53,816 nt of DNA. It comes from an uncultured Anaerococcus sp. (GTDB lineage: Bacteria; Bacillota; Clostridia; Tissierellales; Peptoniphilaceae). A program made the position numbers and the translations under genes. The stretch lies in contig URUJ01000009.1 of assembly GCA_900551095.1 (NCBI GenBank), positions 1 through 53,816 on the forward strand, read 5' to 3'. Positions 23,949 through 33,495 of the stretch are shown here, one piece after another. The stretch's first letter is position 1; every line of letters begins with the position of its first letter. Below the pieces are notes generated by a model, which was given only the letters and a program-made list of their open reading frames with translations, had not been told where the DNA came from and did no database searches.

Positions 23949-25465
23949 TATTTTCCGGTCACATCTTCAAGATTTAATTTTTGAACTGGGTAAGTCTTAA
24001 GGCCAGTATAGGCGTTGTTTAAAACTATATTGTCATTAGGATCTTGCAAAAATACTGCAGCACAGTCTTTTGTAATTATTTCCTGAGCATCCTTCACATT
24101 TTTTATTAATTCATCCCTATCTAATGTTTCCATAGCAGCTGAAATTGCCTTATCGTAATCTTCTGAAACATAGTTTAAATAGTCCTTATCAGATGTTGAT
24201 ACATATCTATCAAGAACTCTAATTGGGTCTGTATAACCTATAAAACCACAGATTGTTGTTTCATAGTCTCTTTCCTTATAAACCCTATCAAGCCAAGTTG
24301 AAAACTCAATTGGATCAATTGTTGCATTTATACCTGCTTTTTTAAGTTGAGCTTGAACTAATTCTGCTGTATCCATGTGGAATTTATAATCACTTGGTAC
24401 TGTCATTTTAAAAGATATTCCATCAGGGAATCCCGCTTCAGCTAAAAGTTCTTTGGCTTTTTCTACATCTGTTGGATACATTTCTTCAAGGTCATTGTAA
24501 TAATCCTTAAGAGCTGGTGAGAATGATGAATATATCTTAGTTGCCTTTCCTCCTGCAACAGCCTCGATTAGTTCGTCTTTATCAATAGCATAGGCAATGG
24601 CTTGTCTAACTCTAATATCGTCAAATGGTTTAACTTTATTGTTTAGACCAAGAAGTTGAACAAGGTTTTGTGGGTGAGAATAGCTATCTGTAGACTCTTT
24701 TACTTGCTCGAGTTCATCTGCTGTAAGCTTTGATGCAAGGTCCACTTCCTTGTTATTTATCGCCATAACAAGAGCTTGGTTATCTGCAACTCTAACCACA
24801 TTTACTTGTTTAATTTTAGCCATATGGTCAGCTCTATGATAATCATCAAATCTTTCCATAACCATGCCTTCACCTGGAGTATAGGAAACAAATTTATATG
24901 GACCTGTACCTAGAGGCTTGGTTTGGTTATCTTCGTAATCTTTTTTGATAATTGGTTGGGTTTGTAGATAGATAAAACTGTTATTTACAGCATCTAAGGT
25001 CATCTTAATTTCTGTAGGTGATACTACTTCCATTTCTTTAATTACAGAAAACTTAGATGACATTGGCTCGCCAGAAGATAGACCAGAAAGTTTATCATAA
25101 GTGTAATAAACATCATCAGCACTAAAATCAGATCCGTCGTGGAATTTAACTCCCTCTTTTAATTTGAAGGTATAAGTTAAGCCATCATCAGAAATCTCGT
25201 ATGATTCTGCCAAATCTCCCACAAGGTTACCATCTTCATCTACATCCAAAAGACCGTCAAAAATTTGATCCATTACGGTTTTTGTATCCCCAGCAGTGGC
25301 GTTAAATGGGTCAAGAGAATCAATCTCTGTAGCCATAGCCACTGTAAGTGGTCTCTCAGCTGTTTTTGTTTCATTCTTATCCTTTCCGCTTTTACCTTCT
25401 CCTCCGCAAGAAGTAAGCACAAGGCCTGCTAATAATAAAGTGAAAAATGTTTTCGATTTTTTCAT
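23948..25465 (-). CDS. Peptide ABC transporter substrate-binding lipoprotein (family 5)
   Basis: 505 aa. Signal peptide with LVLTSC lipobox (Cys20) then a Gly/Lys linker: a membrane-anchored receptor. SBP_bac_5 domain: an early EIDSLDPFNATAGDT, TYTFKLKEGVKFHDGSDFSADDVYYTYDKL, GTGPYKFVSYTPGEG and RQAIAYAIDKDELIEAV. It captures peptides (or a related ligand) outside the cell for the permease encoded downstream. First gene of the five-gene operon; GGAGG precedes the ATG. Ligand class inferred from family. Confidence 0.92.
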   Translation of the reverse strand: MKKSKTFFTLLLAGLVLTSCGGEGKSGKDKNETKTAERPLTVAMATEIDSLDPFNATAGDTKTVMDQIFDGLLDVDEDGNLVGDLAESYEISDDGLTYTFKLKEGVKFHDGSDFSADDVYYTYDKLSGLSSGEPMSSKFSVIKEMEVVSPTEIKMTLDAVNNSFIYLQTQPIIKKDYEDNQTKPLGTGPYKFVSYTPGEGMVMERFDDYHRADHMAKIKQVNVVRVADNQALVMAINNKEVDLASKLTADELEQVKESTDSYSHPQNLVQLLGLNNKVKPFDDIRVRQAIAYAIDKDELIEAVAGGKATKIYSSFSPALKDYYNDLEEMYPTDVEKAKELLAEAGFPDGISFKMTVPSDYKFHMDTAELVQAQLKKAGINATIDPIEFSTWLDRVYKERDYETTICGFIGYTDPIRVLDRYVSTSDKDYLNYVSEDYDKAISAAMETLDRDELIKNVKDAQEIITKDCAAVFLQDPNDNIVLNNAYTGLKTYPVQKLNLEDVTGK

Positions 25466-25496
25466 TTCTCCTCCTTAGGAAAATATACTTGTTAAT

Positions 25497-25525
25497 ATTA
25501 TATCAGATAGATATTTTTTTCACAA
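25497..25525 (-). promoter_or_regulatory. Promoter of the peptide ABC operon
   Basis: Minus strand TTGTGA (25520-25525), 17 bases, TATAAT (25497-25502). Confidence 0.65.
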
Positions 25526-25715
25526 TGGGTTTTAAAAAAATAAAAATCCCCGAACTAATATCTATAGGACAATATACTTATTAACAAGTAAATTTACACC
25601 TAATTTTCATAACTATATCCCTATATATTCTATAAATTTTTATAATTTTGTTGCCTATCACTTTATTGAATTAATATAAAGCAGATGTATATTAATATCA
25701 GGTAAAGGAGGTTGT

Positions 25716-26918
25716 ATGAATTTTTTAGATCAAGCAAAAAATATCGAAGAAACTATCATCAATGATAGAAGGAATCTTCACAAGATTCCTGAACTTGAGC
25801 TAAATTTACCAAAAACTGTAGCCTATGTTGAAGACAAATTAAAGTCATTAAACATTCGCTACAAAAAATTGGTAAATGGCAATGCTATTGTAGCTGAAAT
25901 CGGTACTTATAAGGGCAAATGTATAGCGATAAGGGCTGATATGGATGCTCTACCAATCACGGAAGAAACCGGCCTTGATTTTAAATCGACCCATGAAGGA
26001 TGTATGCACGCCTGTGGTCACGACGGTCACACAGCTATGGCTCTGGGAGCAGCAAGACTACTTAAGGAAAACGAGGATAAGCTTGACGGTCTTGTAAAGA
26101 TTTTCTTCCAGCCAGGCGAAGAAATTCCGGGCGGAGCAAAACCTATGATAGATGAATGTTGTATGGAAAATCCTCATGTCGACAGAGTTATAGGCCTTCA
26201 TGAAGGCGGTGTTTTTGGATTTTTACCAGAAGGAACTATAGCTTACAGGAAAGGTCCAATGATGGCATCCATGGACGCTTTTATTATCAAAGTAAAGGGC
26301 CAAGGCGGTCACGGTGCTAGGCCTGATTCTTTTATAGATCCAATTGCCACAATCAGTGAAATTAACCTAGGTTTGCAAAAAATCATCTCAAGAGAGCTTG
26401 ACCCAACAGAATCTTCCCTAATATCTATCTGTCAGATTCACGGCGGCACCTGCCAAAATATAATTCCTAATGAAGTTTGGGAAGAAGGTACGGTTCGTAA
26501 CTTGAATGAAGAAACCAGAGATTTTGTTGAAAAAAGAATGGGAGAGATTGTAGAAAATACAGCAAAAGCCTTTAGGTGCGAGGGAATTCTTGAATACAAG
26601 AGATTCTACCCAAGTCTAATAAATGACGATGATTTTACGGACTATGTAAAAGATATCGCCGCAGAACTTATAGGTGAAGAGAAAGTTATCGAGCTTAAAA
26701 ACCCATCTATGGGCGGCGAAGACTTTGCGTTTTTCTTAAAAGAATCTAAGGGAACATTTTTATCACTTAATAACCTAAAAGCGAATCAAGATGGTAATAT
26801 CTATCCTCACCATAATTCTAAGTTTGATGTCGAAGAAAGTACTTTTTATATAGGTAGCGGCATCCTTGCCGAAGTTTCCTATAGATATTTGAAAGAAGGA
26901 AAAAATGAAAAATTATAA
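25716..26918 (+). CDS. M20 family amidohydrolase
   Basis: 400 aa. M20D metal-binding set: RADMDALP (73-80), HACGHDGH (His98, Cys100, His102, His105), GEEIPGG and LHEGGVFG, a dimerisation domain in the middle (GGHGARPDSFIDPI) and a final GGEDFAFFL and PHHNSKFD. Enzymes of this group hydrolyse N-acyl or aminoacyl amides (hippurate, acetyl-amino acids, IAA conjugates). AAAGGAGG precedes the ATG. The end overlaps the DUF3100 gene by 14 bases, so hydrolase and putative transporter are coupled. Confidence 0.9.
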   Translation: MNFLDQAKNIEETIINDRRNLHKIPELELNLPKTVAYVEDKLKSLNIRYKKLVNGNAIVAEIGTYKGKCIAIRADMDALPITEETGLDFKSTHEGCMHACGHDGHTAMALGAARLLKENEDKLDGLVKIFFQPGEEIPGGAKPMIDECCMENPHVDRVIGLHEGGVFGFLPEGTIAYRKGPMMASMDAFIIKVKGQGGHGARPDSFIDPIATISEINLGLQKIISRELDPTESSLISICQIHGGTCQNIIPNEVWEEGTVRNLNEETRDFVEKRMGEIVENTAKAFRCEGILEYKRFYPSLINDDDFTDYVKDIAAELIGEEKVIELKNPSMGGEDFAFFLKESKGTFLSLNNLKANQDGNIYPHHNSKFDVEESTFYIGSGILAEVSYRYLKEGKNEKL

Positions 26919-27672
26919 ACTGCATATCATAGCCCTAGTAGTAGTTCTAGTGGCTGAATTAATCGGTAAACATACCTTTGATATAGGTATAGGAACTATA
27001 GTTCTTTTGCCTATGCTATTTGCCCTTGTAATCGGTGTTTTAACCACACCAAAATTCTTAAAAATCGCCAAAGAAAAAGAAATGGCTGAAGCTGGCAGGT
27101 TAATTTCCATCACCCTCATGCTTCTAATGGCCAAATACGGCACAACAATTGGACCAACAATTGATACAGTAATAAAATCATCACCAGCCCTCATTCTTCA
27201 AGAATTTGGTAACCTAGGAACTGTATTATTAGGCGTGCCTTTAGGTATTTTACTCGGTCTAGATAGGGAAGTAATAGGAGGAGCTCACTCTATATCTAGA
27301 GAACCAAACGTTGCTTTAATAGCAGAAAAATATGGCCTTGATAGTCCAGAAGGCGAAGGAGTACTTGGAGTTTATATAGTTGGTACAGTATTCGGTACTA
27401 TCTTCATGGGAATAATTGCATCAGTCCTTGCTACATCAACCCCACTTCACCCATTATCCCTTGCTATGGCTTCAGGAGTAGGATCAGCATCAATGATGAC
27501 AGCCTCAGTTGGATCGCTTGTAGAATTATATCCAGAAATGGCAGATAAAATTACAGCCTTTGGAGCAGCATCAAACCTCTTATCAGGTCTTGATGGAGTT
27601 TATATGTCAGTATTTTTAGCAATACCTCTTGCAGAAAAATTATATGCAAAACTTAAAAAGAAAGGAAAATAA
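26905..27672 (+). CDS. DUF3100 family membrane protein
   Basis: 255 aa, about seven to eight membrane segments. The glycine-rich features LGIDREVIGGAHSISREPN-like core (here GLDREVIGGAHSISREPN) and GVGSASMMTASVGSL match DUF3100. Function unknown; it recurs beside M20 hydrolases and a small partner membrane protein. Translationally coupled to the M20 gene (14-base overlap) and 2 bases from the next gene. With that layout it is probably the transporter of the hydrolase's substrate or product, which is inference. Confidence 0.8.
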   Translation: MKNYKLHIIALVVVLVAELIGKHTFDIGIGTIVLLPMLFALVIGVLTTPKFLKIAKEKEMAEAGRLISITLMLLMAKYGTTIGPTIDTVIKSSPALILQEFGNLGTVLLGVPLGILLGLDREVIGGAHSISREPNVALIAEKYGLDSPEGEGVLGVYIVGTVFGTIFMGIIASVLATSTPLHPLSLAMASGVGSASMMTASVGSLVELYPEMADKITAFGAASNLLSGLDGVYMSVFLAIPLAEKLYAKLKKKGK

Positions 27673-27674
27673 TC

Positions 27675-28121
27675 ATGAAATTTAAAGAGAAAATTTTTAT
27701 CCTTTTAATAACAGCAGCTATTTCTGTAGTAGCTAACTGGGTAGGTCCTGGCATTAGTCCTCTTCAAGGAATCCCAGGTGTCCTAATCCTTGCCGCAATT
27801 TCTATAGCTGGAATTGCCATTTCTGACATCATGCCAGGTAAAATTCCTGCAGTAGCCTATATAGTAACACTTGCAACTATTGTAACTATTCCAGCTTTTC
27901 CTCTATCAGGCTTTATTAGCTATCATACAGGAAATGTTGATTTTACTACACTTTGTACACCAATTTTAGCCTACGCTGGTATCTATACCGGTGAAAACCT
28001 AGATAATCTTAAAAAGACTGGTCCAAAAATAATTGTGCTAGCTATTTTTGTAATCTTAGGAACATATATCGGCTCAGCTTTAATTGCTCAAATCATTTTA
28101 AAAATGATTGGACAAATCTAA
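27675..28121 (+). CDS. Small membrane partner of the DUF3100 protein
   Basis: 148 aa, four to five helices (ILLITAAISVVANWVGP, GVLILAAISIAGIAISDIMPG, VAYIVTLATIVTIP, KIIVLAIFVILGTYIGSALIAQI) with a TGNVDFTTLCTPILAYAGIYTGENL loop-helix. It starts 2 bases after the DUF3100 gene. Probably a second subunit of the same membrane complex; the family name is not certain. Ends at a strong terminator. Confidence 0.7.
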   Translation: MKFKEKIFILLITAAISVVANWVGPGISPLQGIPGVLILAAISIAGIAISDIMPGKIPAVAYIVTLATIVTIPAFPLSGFISYHTGNVDFTTLCTPILAYAGIYTGENLDNLKKTGPKIIVLAIFVILGTYIGSALIAQIILKMIGQI

Positions 28122-28128
28122 TAAATAT

Positions 28129-28176
28129 AAAAGGTGATGGCAGGAAATTTACTTTCTCAACCATCACCTTTTTTTA
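28129..28176. terminator. Bidirectional terminator
   Basis: AAAAGGTGATGG (28129-28140) pairs with CCATCACCTTTTTTT (28161-28175); serves the M20/DUF3100 operon and the convergent thiamine-binding gene. Confidence 0.9.
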
Positions 28177-28186
28177 CCAAAAATTA

Positions 28187-28486
28187 TTATTTAAGTCTAT
28201 CTTCGACTGATTTTATTTTTTGTTCCATAGTAGCTTTTTTATCACGTCTATCATCCATTTTTATAACTGTATATACCCTGTCACAGCCTTTGTCGAATAC
28301 AGATTCCTGCATTTTTCTAATTGCTTCTAGAGCTTTATCAGCATCAGCTTCTATAACTGTGCCCATAGGATTTAATTTGTATTTTACTCCCTCTGCCATA
28401 AGGATTTTTTCTGCTTCTGCTACATATTTACTTACTGATGTTTCCTTTGTACCTATTGGAATTAGGCAAACTTCTACTACTGCCAT
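28187..28486 (-). CDS. MTH1187 family thiamine-binding protein
   Basis: 99 aa, the usual size of the DUF77/YkoF-like domain. Shows VVEVCLIPIGTKETSVSKYVAEAE, YKLNPMGTVIEAD and MDDRRDKKATMEQKIKSVE, all family hallmarks. Members bind thiamine or its pyrimidine part as tetramers in the cytosol and may relate to salvage or sequestration. The start codon abuts the stop of the M18 gene upstream, so the two are coupled. Confidence 0.88.
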   Translation of the reverse strand: MAVVEVCLIPIGTKETSVSKYVAEAEKILMAEGVKYKLNPMGTVIEADADKALEAIRKMQESVFDKGCDRVYTVIKMDDRRDKKATMEQKIKSVEDRLK

Positions 28487-29764
28487 CTAGTCCTCCTCAA
28501 AAAACTTCTTATAAATTTCATAGGCTTCATAAATATCTTCTACCCCTGCAAGCTCTCTTATTGAGTGCATAGCAAGGAGAGGAATCCCAACATCAATTGC
28601 CTTGATACCAAGGGCTGTGGATGTAATAGGACCAATTGTAGAGCCACCAACCTTGTCGTTTCTATTATGGAAAGTTTGAAGCTTATAGTCATGTTTTTTA
28701 GCAATATTTATAAGTCTTGCCTTGGTTTCAATACTTGTAGCATAAGCTCCGTTTGCAGCAATTTTAATTACCAAACCTTCATTCATCTTAACCTCATTTG
28801 TAGGATCTGCGAAAGCTTTGTAATTTGGATGAACTGCGTGGGCTTGGTCTGCAGAAATGATCATAGAATTTTCTATCATTATTTGATATTCTTCCCTATC
28901 TATACCAAACTTTATCGCAATTCTTTCTAGGGTATTTCCTAGTAGATTTGAAGCCGCTCCACCTCTTGTAGATGAGCCGATTTCTTCATTATCACTTAAA
29001 AGAATCATCTTATTTTTGCCCGGCTTACTGTCAATAAGCGCCTTTAGCGAAGCATGGACGGAGCCAAGATTATCAAGCCTACCGACATGAACCATGTTAT
29101 TTATAATGGCACCTTTTTGCCTATCATAAAGACCTAGGTCAAAGTCAATTATATCTTCAACCTTGATTTTTAATTCTTCTGCCAAAAGATTTACCAAGTA
29201 CTTCTCGCTCTCTAGATTATCCTTGATAGTTTTCACAAGTGGATATAGATTATCTTGAGTATTATAGGCATATCCCTTATTTATTTCCCTATTCATGTGA
29301 ATAGCAGCATTGGCAATGGTAAGTAGGTCTTTATCAATATTTACAAGAGCATACTTGATTTTGCCCTCTTCCTTATAGGCAACTTTTCCCGCAAGAGAAA
29401 GAGTCCTATCAAGCCAAGTAGAGTGAATCATCCCACCATAGGCTTCGACATTTAATTTCAAAAACCCTGTGTCAGCCATCTCTGGATTTGACTTAATCTT
29501 AAAAGTCGGACTATCTGTGTGAGAACCAATTATATCAAAGCCTTTTTTCAAATCTTCTCCAATCTCAAAGGCTATAAGGGCACTATCATCACGAGTTGTG
29601 TAATATTTGCCCTTTTCTAGTTCCCAGACTTCATCTTCCCTAACTTTCTTAAATCCATTTTTCTCCAAAATTTCACTTGCGTTTTTTACCGCAAAATAAT
29701 TTAAAGGACTTCTGTCAATAAAATTTATTAAATCTTTACTAAAATCTATAATATATTTTTCCAT
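28487..29764 (-). CDS. apeB: M18 family aminopeptidase
   Basis: 425 aa, typical of bacterial M18 (ApeB/aspartyl aminopeptidase-like). Metal and catalytic motifs: GSHTDSPTFKIK, LDNLGS, SDNEEIGSSTRGGAAS (Glu-Glu), SADQAHAVHPNY and the final LLAMHSIRELAG. Removes acidic or neutral N-terminal residues from peptides in the cytosol. Second M18 gene in the window, from a different subgroup. The ATG at 29764 is followed by the family opening; upstream is a short A/T-rich leader. Confidence 0.9.
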   Translation of the reverse strand: MEKYIIDFSKDLINFIDRSPLNYFAVKNASEILEKNGFKKVREDEVWELEKGKYYTTRDDSALIAFEIGEDLKKGFDIIGSHTDSPTFKIKSNPEMADTGFLKLNVEAYGGMIHSTWLDRTLSLAGKVAYKEEGKIKYALVNIDKDLLTIANAAIHMNREINKGYAYNTQDNLYPLVKTIKDNLESEKYLVNLLAEELKIKVEDIIDFDLGLYDRQKGAIINNMVHVGRLDNLGSVHASLKALIDSKPGKNKMILLSDNEEIGSSTRGGAASNLLGNTLERIAIKFGIDREEYQIMIENSMIISADQAHAVHPNYKAFADPTNEVKMNEGLVIKIAANGAYATSIETKARLINIAKKHDYKLQTFHNRNDKVGGSTIGPITSTALGIKAIDVGIPLLAMHSIRELAGVEDIYEAYEIYKKFFEED

Positions 29765-29842
29765 AAAACTATCATACCTTTATAGAAAATTTTCCCAAGA
29801 AGAGATTATTAGAATTAGTTTTTATAAATATTCTTCTTAAAA

Positions 29843-29878
29843 CTAAAAAAACGGAAAATCCTAAGAAATTCCGTTTAA
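29843..29878 (-). terminator. Terminator overlapping the end of the second M20 gene
   Basis: Minus strand AAACGGAA...TTTCCGTTTTTTT. The left arm is part of the last codons (Leu-Asn-Gly-Ile) of the gene ending at 29861. Confidence 0.8.
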
Positions 29879-31126
29879 ATATTTTATACAAGTTTTATAG
29901 ACATCAAGACCTGTAAATAATGAATTTTCGTCAAAATCAAAGGCCTTATTGTGATGGCCTGCGGCAAGGTCTGACCCGAAGATAAAATGAATCGCAGACC
30001 CACCCTCTTTATTTACCTTATTTATATAATAACAAACATCCTCACTTGCCTTAAAATCAGGACTTTTAATAGTATCAAAGCCTTTTGATCTCAAAAGTTT
30101 ATCTATTTCATCATAAAATTTATTAGCAGGTTTATCTATAGAAGGAGCGGAGCCAGCGATTTTTATTTCGTAGTTAAGGTCGTATTGGATACTTGCCCCC
30201 TTTATTATTTGAATAGCTCTTTTTACTAGAAAATCATTTACTTCTCCATTTGCACCTCTTGTTTCAAGCTCAAGAACTGCCTTATCAGAAATCGCATTTC
30301 TTACCCTTCCTCCTCTAATTACTCCAACATTTATCCTTGCCATTCCCTTGGAGTTTTGAGCTAAGGTCTCTAGATTAATTAGGGCACTTGCCGCAGCCAG
30401 ATTTGCGTTTTTTCCTTCTTCTGGTAGGGCTGACGCATGAGATGAATGTCCCCTAAAAATCGCATCTAATTTAGTTGAAGCAAGAAAACCAGTCGTACCC
30501 ACACCAACCTTGCCTGAAGGAAGTCCCATTCCCAAGTGCGCAGCAAAAAAATAATCTATATCATGAATGTATTCTGATTCGCTAATTGATCTTGCTCCAC
30601 GAAGTCCTTCCTCTCCTGGTTGAAAAATCAAAATATACTTGCCAGAAAGATTACTTATATTCTCCATAAGCCATTTAGAAAGTTCTATCCCCATTGACAG
30701 ATGCCCATCATGGCCACAAGCGTGCATAGCAAAGGGATTTTCTGAGGCAAAGCCTTCTCTAAAAGGCTTGTGAAACTTATCATTACTTTCTTTAATAGGC
30801 ATGGCGTCAATATCAAAACGAAAGGCAAAAGTCTTGCCTTTTTTTCCTGTATCTATTGTTGCGATAAGGCCAGTATAGCCAAGCAAAATCTCAGATATAT
30901 CAAAATCCGCCCTTATATCAAGGCCTTGCCTGTAGATCTTCATTTTCTCCTCAGAAGGTCTTCCAAAAATCAAATCTTCCTTGTGGATTTTCTTGCCATA
31001 TTTTATATCGGAAACGCCAATATTTTTCAAATCCTTTATAATATTTATAGTTGTTTTAAATTCCATCCAACCAGGTTCTGCTATTTTGTGATAGAATCGC
31101 CTAGTTGCTATCAGATTATTTTCCAT
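29861..31126 (-). CDS. M20 family amidohydrolase (AbgA-like)
   Basis: 421 aa. FRFDIDAMPI, MHACGHDGH, FQPGEEGLRGARS, a mid dimerisation domain (GHSSHASALPEEGKNANLAAA), GGRVRNAISDKAVLELETRG and FGSDLAAGHHNKAFDFDE. The long N-terminal part with REFxxxPE-like YHKIAEPGWMEFKTT resembles AbgA, the p-aminobenzoyl-glutamate hydrolase subunit; no AbgB or AbgT is nearby, so this is not proven. Starts one base after the FocA-family gene and should be co-transcribed with it. Confidence 0.85.
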   Translation of the reverse strand: MENNLIATRRFYHKIAEPGWMEFKTTINIIKDLKNIGVSDIKYGKKIHKEDLIFGRPSEEKMKIYRQGLDIRADFDISEILLGYTGLIATIDTGKKGKTFAFRFDIDAMPIKESNDKFHKPFREGFASENPFAMHACGHDGHLSMGIELSKWLMENISNLSGKYILIFQPGEEGLRGARSISESEYIHDIDYFFAAHLGMGLPSGKVGVGTTGFLASTKLDAIFRGHSSHASALPEEGKNANLAAASALINLETLAQNSKGMARINVGVIRGGRVRNAISDKAVLELETRGANGEVNDFLVKRAIQIIKGASIQYDLNYEIKIAGSAPSIDKPANKFYDEIDKLLRSKGFDTIKSPDFKASEDVCYYINKVNKEGGSAIHFIFGSDLAAGHHNKAFDFDENSLFTGLDVYKTCIKYLNGIS

Positions 31127-31127
31127 C

Positions 31128-31961
31128 TCAATCCTCTTTCCTATAGGCTAGGAAATACAGAAGACCAACAAGGATTGCCCCTCCTATAATATTACCAAGA
31201 GTAACTGGAATTAAGTTTTTAACTAACATATTAGGGATATTGATACTCGCTAGCGCCGCCGCATCAAGTCCTGTTTTTGCCGCAAGGTCTGGTATATTTT
31301 TAGCCAAAATCCCTGCTGGTATGTAATACATATTGGCAATGCTATGCTCAAAACCAGAAAGAACGAAGACTCCAACCGGGAAAAATGCTGCAAAAGCCTT
31401 TGACCCATAAAATTTCGCTCCAAGAGACATCCAAACTCCAAGACAAACCAAAAAATTCGCCAAAATTCCCAAAACAAAAGCCTGCCCAAAAGAAAGGTCA
31501 ATCTTTGATTTTGCAATTAAAATTGTTCTTATTCCAACAAGCCCATCCCCCAAAAGCCATTGACCGGAAATTGAAAGTAAAAAAGCAACAAATATACAAC
31601 CTATAAAATTACCCAGATAAACTAAAATCCAAGACTTAAGCATTTCTTTTAATCGAACTTTTTTATCCAAAAACGCTGTAATCATAAGACAGTTTCCTGT
31701 AAAAAGCTCTGCCCCAGCAAGAATTACAAAAATAAGGCCGGGTGTAAAAGTAAGTCCTTGAACAAGTTTACCAAGACCTAAAGTATCCTTATTTGCCAGT
31801 AGGTTTGCTGCCGCAAAACTTGATCCTTGAGCAGCTAGAGCAATAAAAACTCCTGCAAAAAATGATAAAATCAAAAGTTTTTTAATTTTTATTCTAGCCT
31901 TTTTTGTATAAACTTCAAAAGCTCTCGGTAAAATTTTATCTGGACTAAGATCAGTATCCAT
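31128..31961 (-). CDS. Formate/nitrite transporter family channel (FNT)
   Basis: 277 aa, six membrane helices with a repeat of two halves. FNT signatures: GSSFAAANLLANK, GLIFVILAGAELFTGNCLMITAF and NFLVCLGVWMSLGAKFYGSKAFAAFFPV. FocA-type pentamers move formate, NirC moves nitrite, and others lactate or hydrosulfide. No nitrite reductase is visible and the cell looks fermentative, so formate, lactate or hydrosulfide is likelier. GAGGAGGG precedes the ATG. Confidence 0.88.
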   Translation of the reverse strand: MDTDLSPDKILPRAFEVYTKKARIKIKKLLILSFFAGVFIALAAQGSSFAAANLLANKDTLGLGKLVQGLTFTPGLIFVILAGAELFTGNCLMITAFLDKKVRLKEMLKSWILVYLGNFIGCIFVAFLLSISGQWLLGDGLVGIRTILIAKSKIDLSFGQAFVLGILANFLVCLGVWMSLGAKFYGSKAFAAFFPVGVFVLSGFEHSIANMYYIPAGILAKNIPDLAAKTGLDAAALASINIPNMLVKNLIPVTLGNIIGGAILVGLLYFLAYRKED

Positions 31962-32077
31962 AAACCCTCCTCATAATATTTTCATTATAATTATATGCTA
32001 TTACTTTTATAATTCCTTAAAAATATAAGAAACTTTTTCTATGATAATCTTATGTATGATTTCTGTTGTTATAATAC

Positions 32078-32120
32078 AAGAAAAACCAGCCCTTAGATGC
32101 TACCCTAATAAGCTGGTTTA
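32078..32120 (-). terminator. Terminator of the DAACS gene
   Basis: Minus strand AAACCAGC...GCTGGTTTTTCTTG (32083-32119). Confidence 0.75.
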
Positions 32121-32141
32121 TATATTTATTCTATTGTCAAA

Positions 32142-33428
32142 TTAGCTATTATAGATATCTCTATCAAATTCTCCCTCACTTGCGCCTACAATTACTGCTG
32201 CAGATGAAGCCGCAGTCACGTTTGTTGCTGTTCTTCCCATGTCTGCAAGAGATGAAATTGGGGCAAGGATTACTACCATTTCTACTGGTAGACCCATGGC
32301 TGCAAAGACTGCTGTAGTTGCTATTGTCGCTGTGCCTGGGACTCCTACTGTACCTAGTGATACAAGAAGGGCTACAAGGATTAGATTGAGATAATCGCCC
32401 ATTCCGTAGCCAAGGTCTAGGACATTTGCTGTTAGAATTGCAGTCATTACTGGCCAAAATCCTGCACAACCTGGCATTCCCATGGTAGCGCCCGCTGGTG
32501 CTACAAAAGATGCTATTTTTTCTGATACACCTAGGTTTTTCTCTAGGTTGTCAACATTTGCAGGGATAGATCCTACTGAAGATTGGGTTGTAAAGGCAAT
32601 TGCCTGCACAGAAAAGTTTTTCTTGAAAAACTTAAATGGATTCGCCTTTGCAAAGATGCTAATTAAAGCACCTGTTGTGATATAGGAATGGATAAAGCTT
32701 GCCACATAGGTTAAAATCAAAATTGATACCAATGGCTTTATTGCAGTGTAATCTATTCTTGCTATAGCAGATGCAATTAAGGATAGGACTGCATATGGGG
32801 TAAAGCTTGTCACAAGGCTTACTAGCCTGTTTATTATTTCAGAAAAAGCAAAAATAAAGTCAACAAATGGCTTAACTTCCTTTTCTTTTCCTTTTTCAAT
32901 TAGGGTTAAAACCACAAAACCGATTAGGACTGCAAAGACAATTATAGGTATAACCCTGCCATTTGCAGCATCATCTATAATATTTTTTGGGAAGAAATCA
33001 ACAACTGCCTCAGCAAATGTTGGTACTTCCCTAGCTTCTGCTGCTTCTGGTAGAGGTATATTAGAATCTTTACCGATTTTAAAACCTACAGCCAAAATTA
33101 CACCAAGAATTGATCCTAGAACGTTGTGAAGACTTAATATCCCAACAGTTTTTAGACCAATTGACTTAAGTCTGTTTATAGATTCATTTGATATAACAAC
33201 CTTAATTACAGATGCCAAAAGTAGGGGAATTACAAGGGCAAATAGCATATTTGCATAAATTTCCCCAAAAATTCCAAATAGTTCGGTTTCTCCTTTAAAA
33301 ATAAATCCTAGACCAATTCCAAGAATTGATGCAGTTATTACCCTCATTGAGAAAGATAATCCCTTCTTTTTCATAAGGCTTAGTCCATAGAAAAGTGCCA
33401 AGCCTACTAATAGTGCTAAATATTTCAT
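32142..33428 (-). CDS. Dicarboxylate/amino acid:cation symporter (TcyP-like)
   Basis: 428 aa from ATG 33428 (AAGGGAG five bases upstream); a longer frame to 33479 would begin in the T-box terminator. DAACS signatures: ANMLFALVIPLLLASVIKVV, AFTTQSSVGSIPANVDNLEKNLGV, PAGATMGMPGCAGFWPVMTAI and PGTATIATTAVFAAMGLP. In Firmicutes close relatives (TcyP) import cystine. An upstream T-box whose likely specifier is UGC (Cys) supports cystine or cysteine as the substrate. Ten membrane segments expected. Confidence 0.9.
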   Translation of the reverse strand: MKYLALLVGLALFYGLSLMKKKGLSFSMRVITASILGIGLGFIFKGETELFGIFGEIYANMLFALVIPLLLASVIKVVISNESINRLKSIGLKTVGILSLHNVLGSILGVILAVGFKIGKDSNIPLPEAAEAREVPTFAEAVVDFFPKNIIDDAANGRVIPIIVFAVLIGFVVLTLIEKGKEKEVKPFVDFIFAFSEIINRLVSLVTSFTPYAVLSLIASAIARIDYTAIKPLVSILILTYVASFIHSYITTGALISIFAKANPFKFFKKNFSVQAIAFTTQSSVGSIPANVDNLEKNLGVSEKIASFVAPAGATMGMPGCAGFWPVMTAILTANVLDLGYGMGDYLNLILVALLVSLGTVGVPGTATIATTAVFAAMGLPVEMVVILAPISSLADMGRTATNVTAASSAAVIVGASEGEFDRDIYNS

Positions 33429-33458
33429 AATATCTCCCTTCATTATTTCATAAAAAAC

Positions 33459-33495
33459 GTAAAAAAACTCGCCCCTCAAAAAAGGACGAGTGTAA
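33459..33495 (-). terminator. T-box regulated terminator of the DAACS leader
   Basis: Minus strand CTCGTCC / GGGGCGAG with a T-rich loop and seven T after it; competes with the T-box antiterminator. Confidence 0.8.

Noticed and set aside
31250..31516. 88-codon frame on the minus strand in the FNT gene
   Set aside because: Shadow frame within the FNT gene; no ribosome site.
32176..32469. 97-codon Ser/Asn/Cys-rich minus-strand frame in the DAACS gene
   Set aside because: Shadow frame of low complexity in a well-supported gene.
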